Assembly (NCBI GenBank): GCA_016709005.1
Contig: JADJEU010000001.1
Span: forward strand, 434,001 to 498,000
Direction of reading: 5' to 3'
DNA length: 64,000 bases
From: Crocinitomicaceae bacterium
GTDB taxonomy: Bacteria; Bacteroidota; Bacteroidia; Flavobacteriales_D; Crocinitomicaceae
A program made the translations under genes and the position numbers. The notes beneath the pieces were generated by a model, which ran no database searches, was not told the DNA's origin, and saw only the letters and a list, made by a program, of their open reading frames with translations. Of this stretch, positions 62,877-64,000 are shown piece by piece; positions within the stretch are counted from its first letter, which is position 1; each line of letters opens with the position of its first letter.

Positions 62877-64000
62877 GTGAAACTGCATTTGCGCCATATT
62901 GGGTTTATAGCCACATTTTTCTTTTGTCAGCAATCCTTTGCGCAGCAAGATACACTTAGTGGACGGGTTAAAGACATTACGGGATTTCCAATTGCGTTTG
63001 CCCGCATATCGCTTTACTCGTTGCCTGATTCTAGTTTAGTAGATGGAACTGTTTGCAACGAAGAGGGGGCATTTTTCTTCAATGTGAAAGATTCAGGCAA
63101 CTACGAACTTGTAATTTCCTTCACTGGTTTTGAAAAAAAATCAGTTCCCTTTTTGTATCAAAATCGATCACTCAATCTTGGGACAATTATTTTAAACACA
63201 GATGCAAAAATTCTGGAAATTGTTACCGTAGAAACCGAAGCTGTAAGCACGAGTCAAGATGGTGATACCACCAATTACAACGCCAATGCTTTTAAAGTTA
63301 ATCCTGATGCAAATGCTGTTGACTTAGTTACAAAAATTCCGGGCGTTGGTGTTGTGGATGGAAAAATTGAAGCACAAGGAGAGCAAGTCACAGAAGTTTT
63401 AGTGGATGGAAAACCTTTTTTTGGCAGCGATCCAAATGCAGTGCTCAAAAATATTCCGGCTGAAATGATTGATCAGGTACAGATTTATGACAAAAAATCA
63501 GATCAGTCTGCAGCATCCGGAATTGATGATGGAAGCACAACCAAAACAATCAATATTGTAACCAAAGTAGATTACAAAAACGGAACCTTTGGAAGGGTTT
63601 ATGGCGGATATGGCGATCAGAATAAATATTCAGGAGGTTTTAGTGTCAATCATTTTAAAGACAATCAACGCATCTCATTTGTTGGTTTGGCTAATAATAT
63701 CAACCAGCAAAATTTTACCGGAGATGATCTTTCCGGGATTTTCAATTCTGGTGGAAGAAGCTCCAACGAATTTTCAGGCTATATGAATACGTCTAATTTT
63801 TATGTGAGTCAAAAAAATGGATTATCATCGACCTACTCCACCGGAATAAACTATGTGAACGAATGGAAAAAAACCAAACTGACGGGAAGCTATTTTTTCA
63901 ACCTGAGTTCAAATGAAACATACAGTGATTTAAACCGAACCTATTTAACAGATGACATTTTTGAAAACATCTATACCGAGTCGAGCACTTCATTGAGTGA
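62877..64000 (+). CDS. TonB-family outer membrane beta-barrel protein, 3' end beyond the window
   Basis: The open frame runs from GTG 62877 to the window end. An in-frame stop lies just upstream (62859-62861) and this is the first start, giving MKLHLRHIGFIATFFFCQQSFAQ, a clear signal peptide. A CarboxypepD_reg-like domain follows (LSGRVKDITGFPIAFARISLY, GTVCNEEGAFFFNV), then a plug-like segment (AVDLVTKIPGVGVVDGKIEA, VLVDGKPFFGSDPN, TINIVTKVDYKNGTFGRVY) and the start of a large barrel. It resembles the OMP_b-brl_3 group rather than a classical siderophore receptor. The gene is truncated by the window edge; the function is unknown. Confidence 0.87.
   Translation, partial: MKLHLRHIGFIATFFFCQQSFAQQDTLSGRVKDITGFPIAFARISLYSLPDSSLVDGTVCNEEGAFFFNVKDSGNYELVISFTGFEKKSVPFLYQNRSLNLGTIILNTDAKILEIVTVETEAVSTSQDGDTTNYNANAFKVNPDANAVDLVTKIPGVGVVDGKIEAQGEQVTEVLVDGKPFFGSDPNAVLKNIPAEMIDQVQIYDKKSDQSAASGIDDGSTTKTINIVTKVDYKNGTFGRVYGGYGDQNKYSGGFSVNHFKDNQRISFVGLANNINQQNFTGDDLSGIFNSGGRSSNEFSGYMNTSNFYVSQKNGLSSTYSTGINYVNEWKKTKLTGSYFFNLSSNETYSDLNRTYLTDDIFENIYTESSTSLS

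Noticed and set aside
1..64000. CRISPR arrays, rRNA, standard tRNA genes, insertion sequences
   Set aside because: I scanned for regularly spaced repeats, tRNA T-arm signatures and transposase motifs and saw none apart from the tmRNA tRNA-like ends.

Overview
The window is a piece of a Bacteroidota chromosome, most likely from the Flavobacteriales; I would not go below order. The signs are secreted proteins ending in type IX secretion (T9SS) type A or type B sorting domains, TonB-dependent receptors paired with DUF4249 lipoproteins, a 288-residue RpoD of the Bacteroidota type, and many perfect TAnnTTTG (-7) promoter boxes just upstream of genes. The DNA is AT-rich and mixes housekeeping genes with surface and envelope genes. 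I see no phage, insertion sequence, CRISPR array or rRNA.

Layout. 1-3530 (minus): three T9SS cargo genes in a row, two kelch paralogs and one GEVED protein. 3735-9693: a DEAD-box RNA helicase, a giant FG-GAP/VCBS surface protein with a tandem ~50-residue repeat, and an exported protein of unknown function. 9754-11475: lipoproteins around the tmRNA gene ssrA, which was not obvious from ORFs. 11650-17631: a membrane adenylate cyclase, then a TIGR03032 protein, an FG-GAP T9SS protein with an unusually long basic n-region, a stand-alone APS kinase and an outer membrane protein. 17663-25170: two divergent paralogs of a lipoprotein that joins a two-component-type propeller, a Y_Y_Y domain, a membrane segment and a SpoIIE-type phosphatase; one copy is broken by two single-base indels. 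25320-31285: small lipoproteins, a small orphan gene with an excellent promoter, a saccharopine/alanine-dehydrogenase-like enzyme, rpoD and a long-form GAPDH. 31440-35571: a TonB receptor plus two DUF4249 lipoproteins. 35640-47839: a methyltransferase, a Ycf48-like lipoprotein carrying an inserted repeat, topoisomerase IV parC, several envelope proteins and parE. 48017-51306: a second (frameshifted) TonB receptor and a degenerate DEAD-box protein. 51314-58116: miaA, aroE, ilvE, recQ, a nitronate-monooxygenase-like enzyme and a methyltransferase. 58165-60776: a deoxyhypusine-synthase-like enzyme and an arginine decarboxylase, together a polyamine locus. 60777-64000: an outer membrane protein, an isoaspartyl peptidase and the start of a TonB-family barrel protein running off the window.

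Three themes cut across genes. First, at least four genes are interrupted by single-base indels, several in short A/T runs, and a fifth (speA) shows the same sign at its 3' end; this could be assembly error or real slippage. Second, TAnnTTTG boxes lie so close to several start codons (2 to 10 bases) that the mRNAs should be nearly leaderless, and several of these genes use TTG or GTG. Third, short interspersed repeats occur, and one has inserted in frame into a signal-peptide region.
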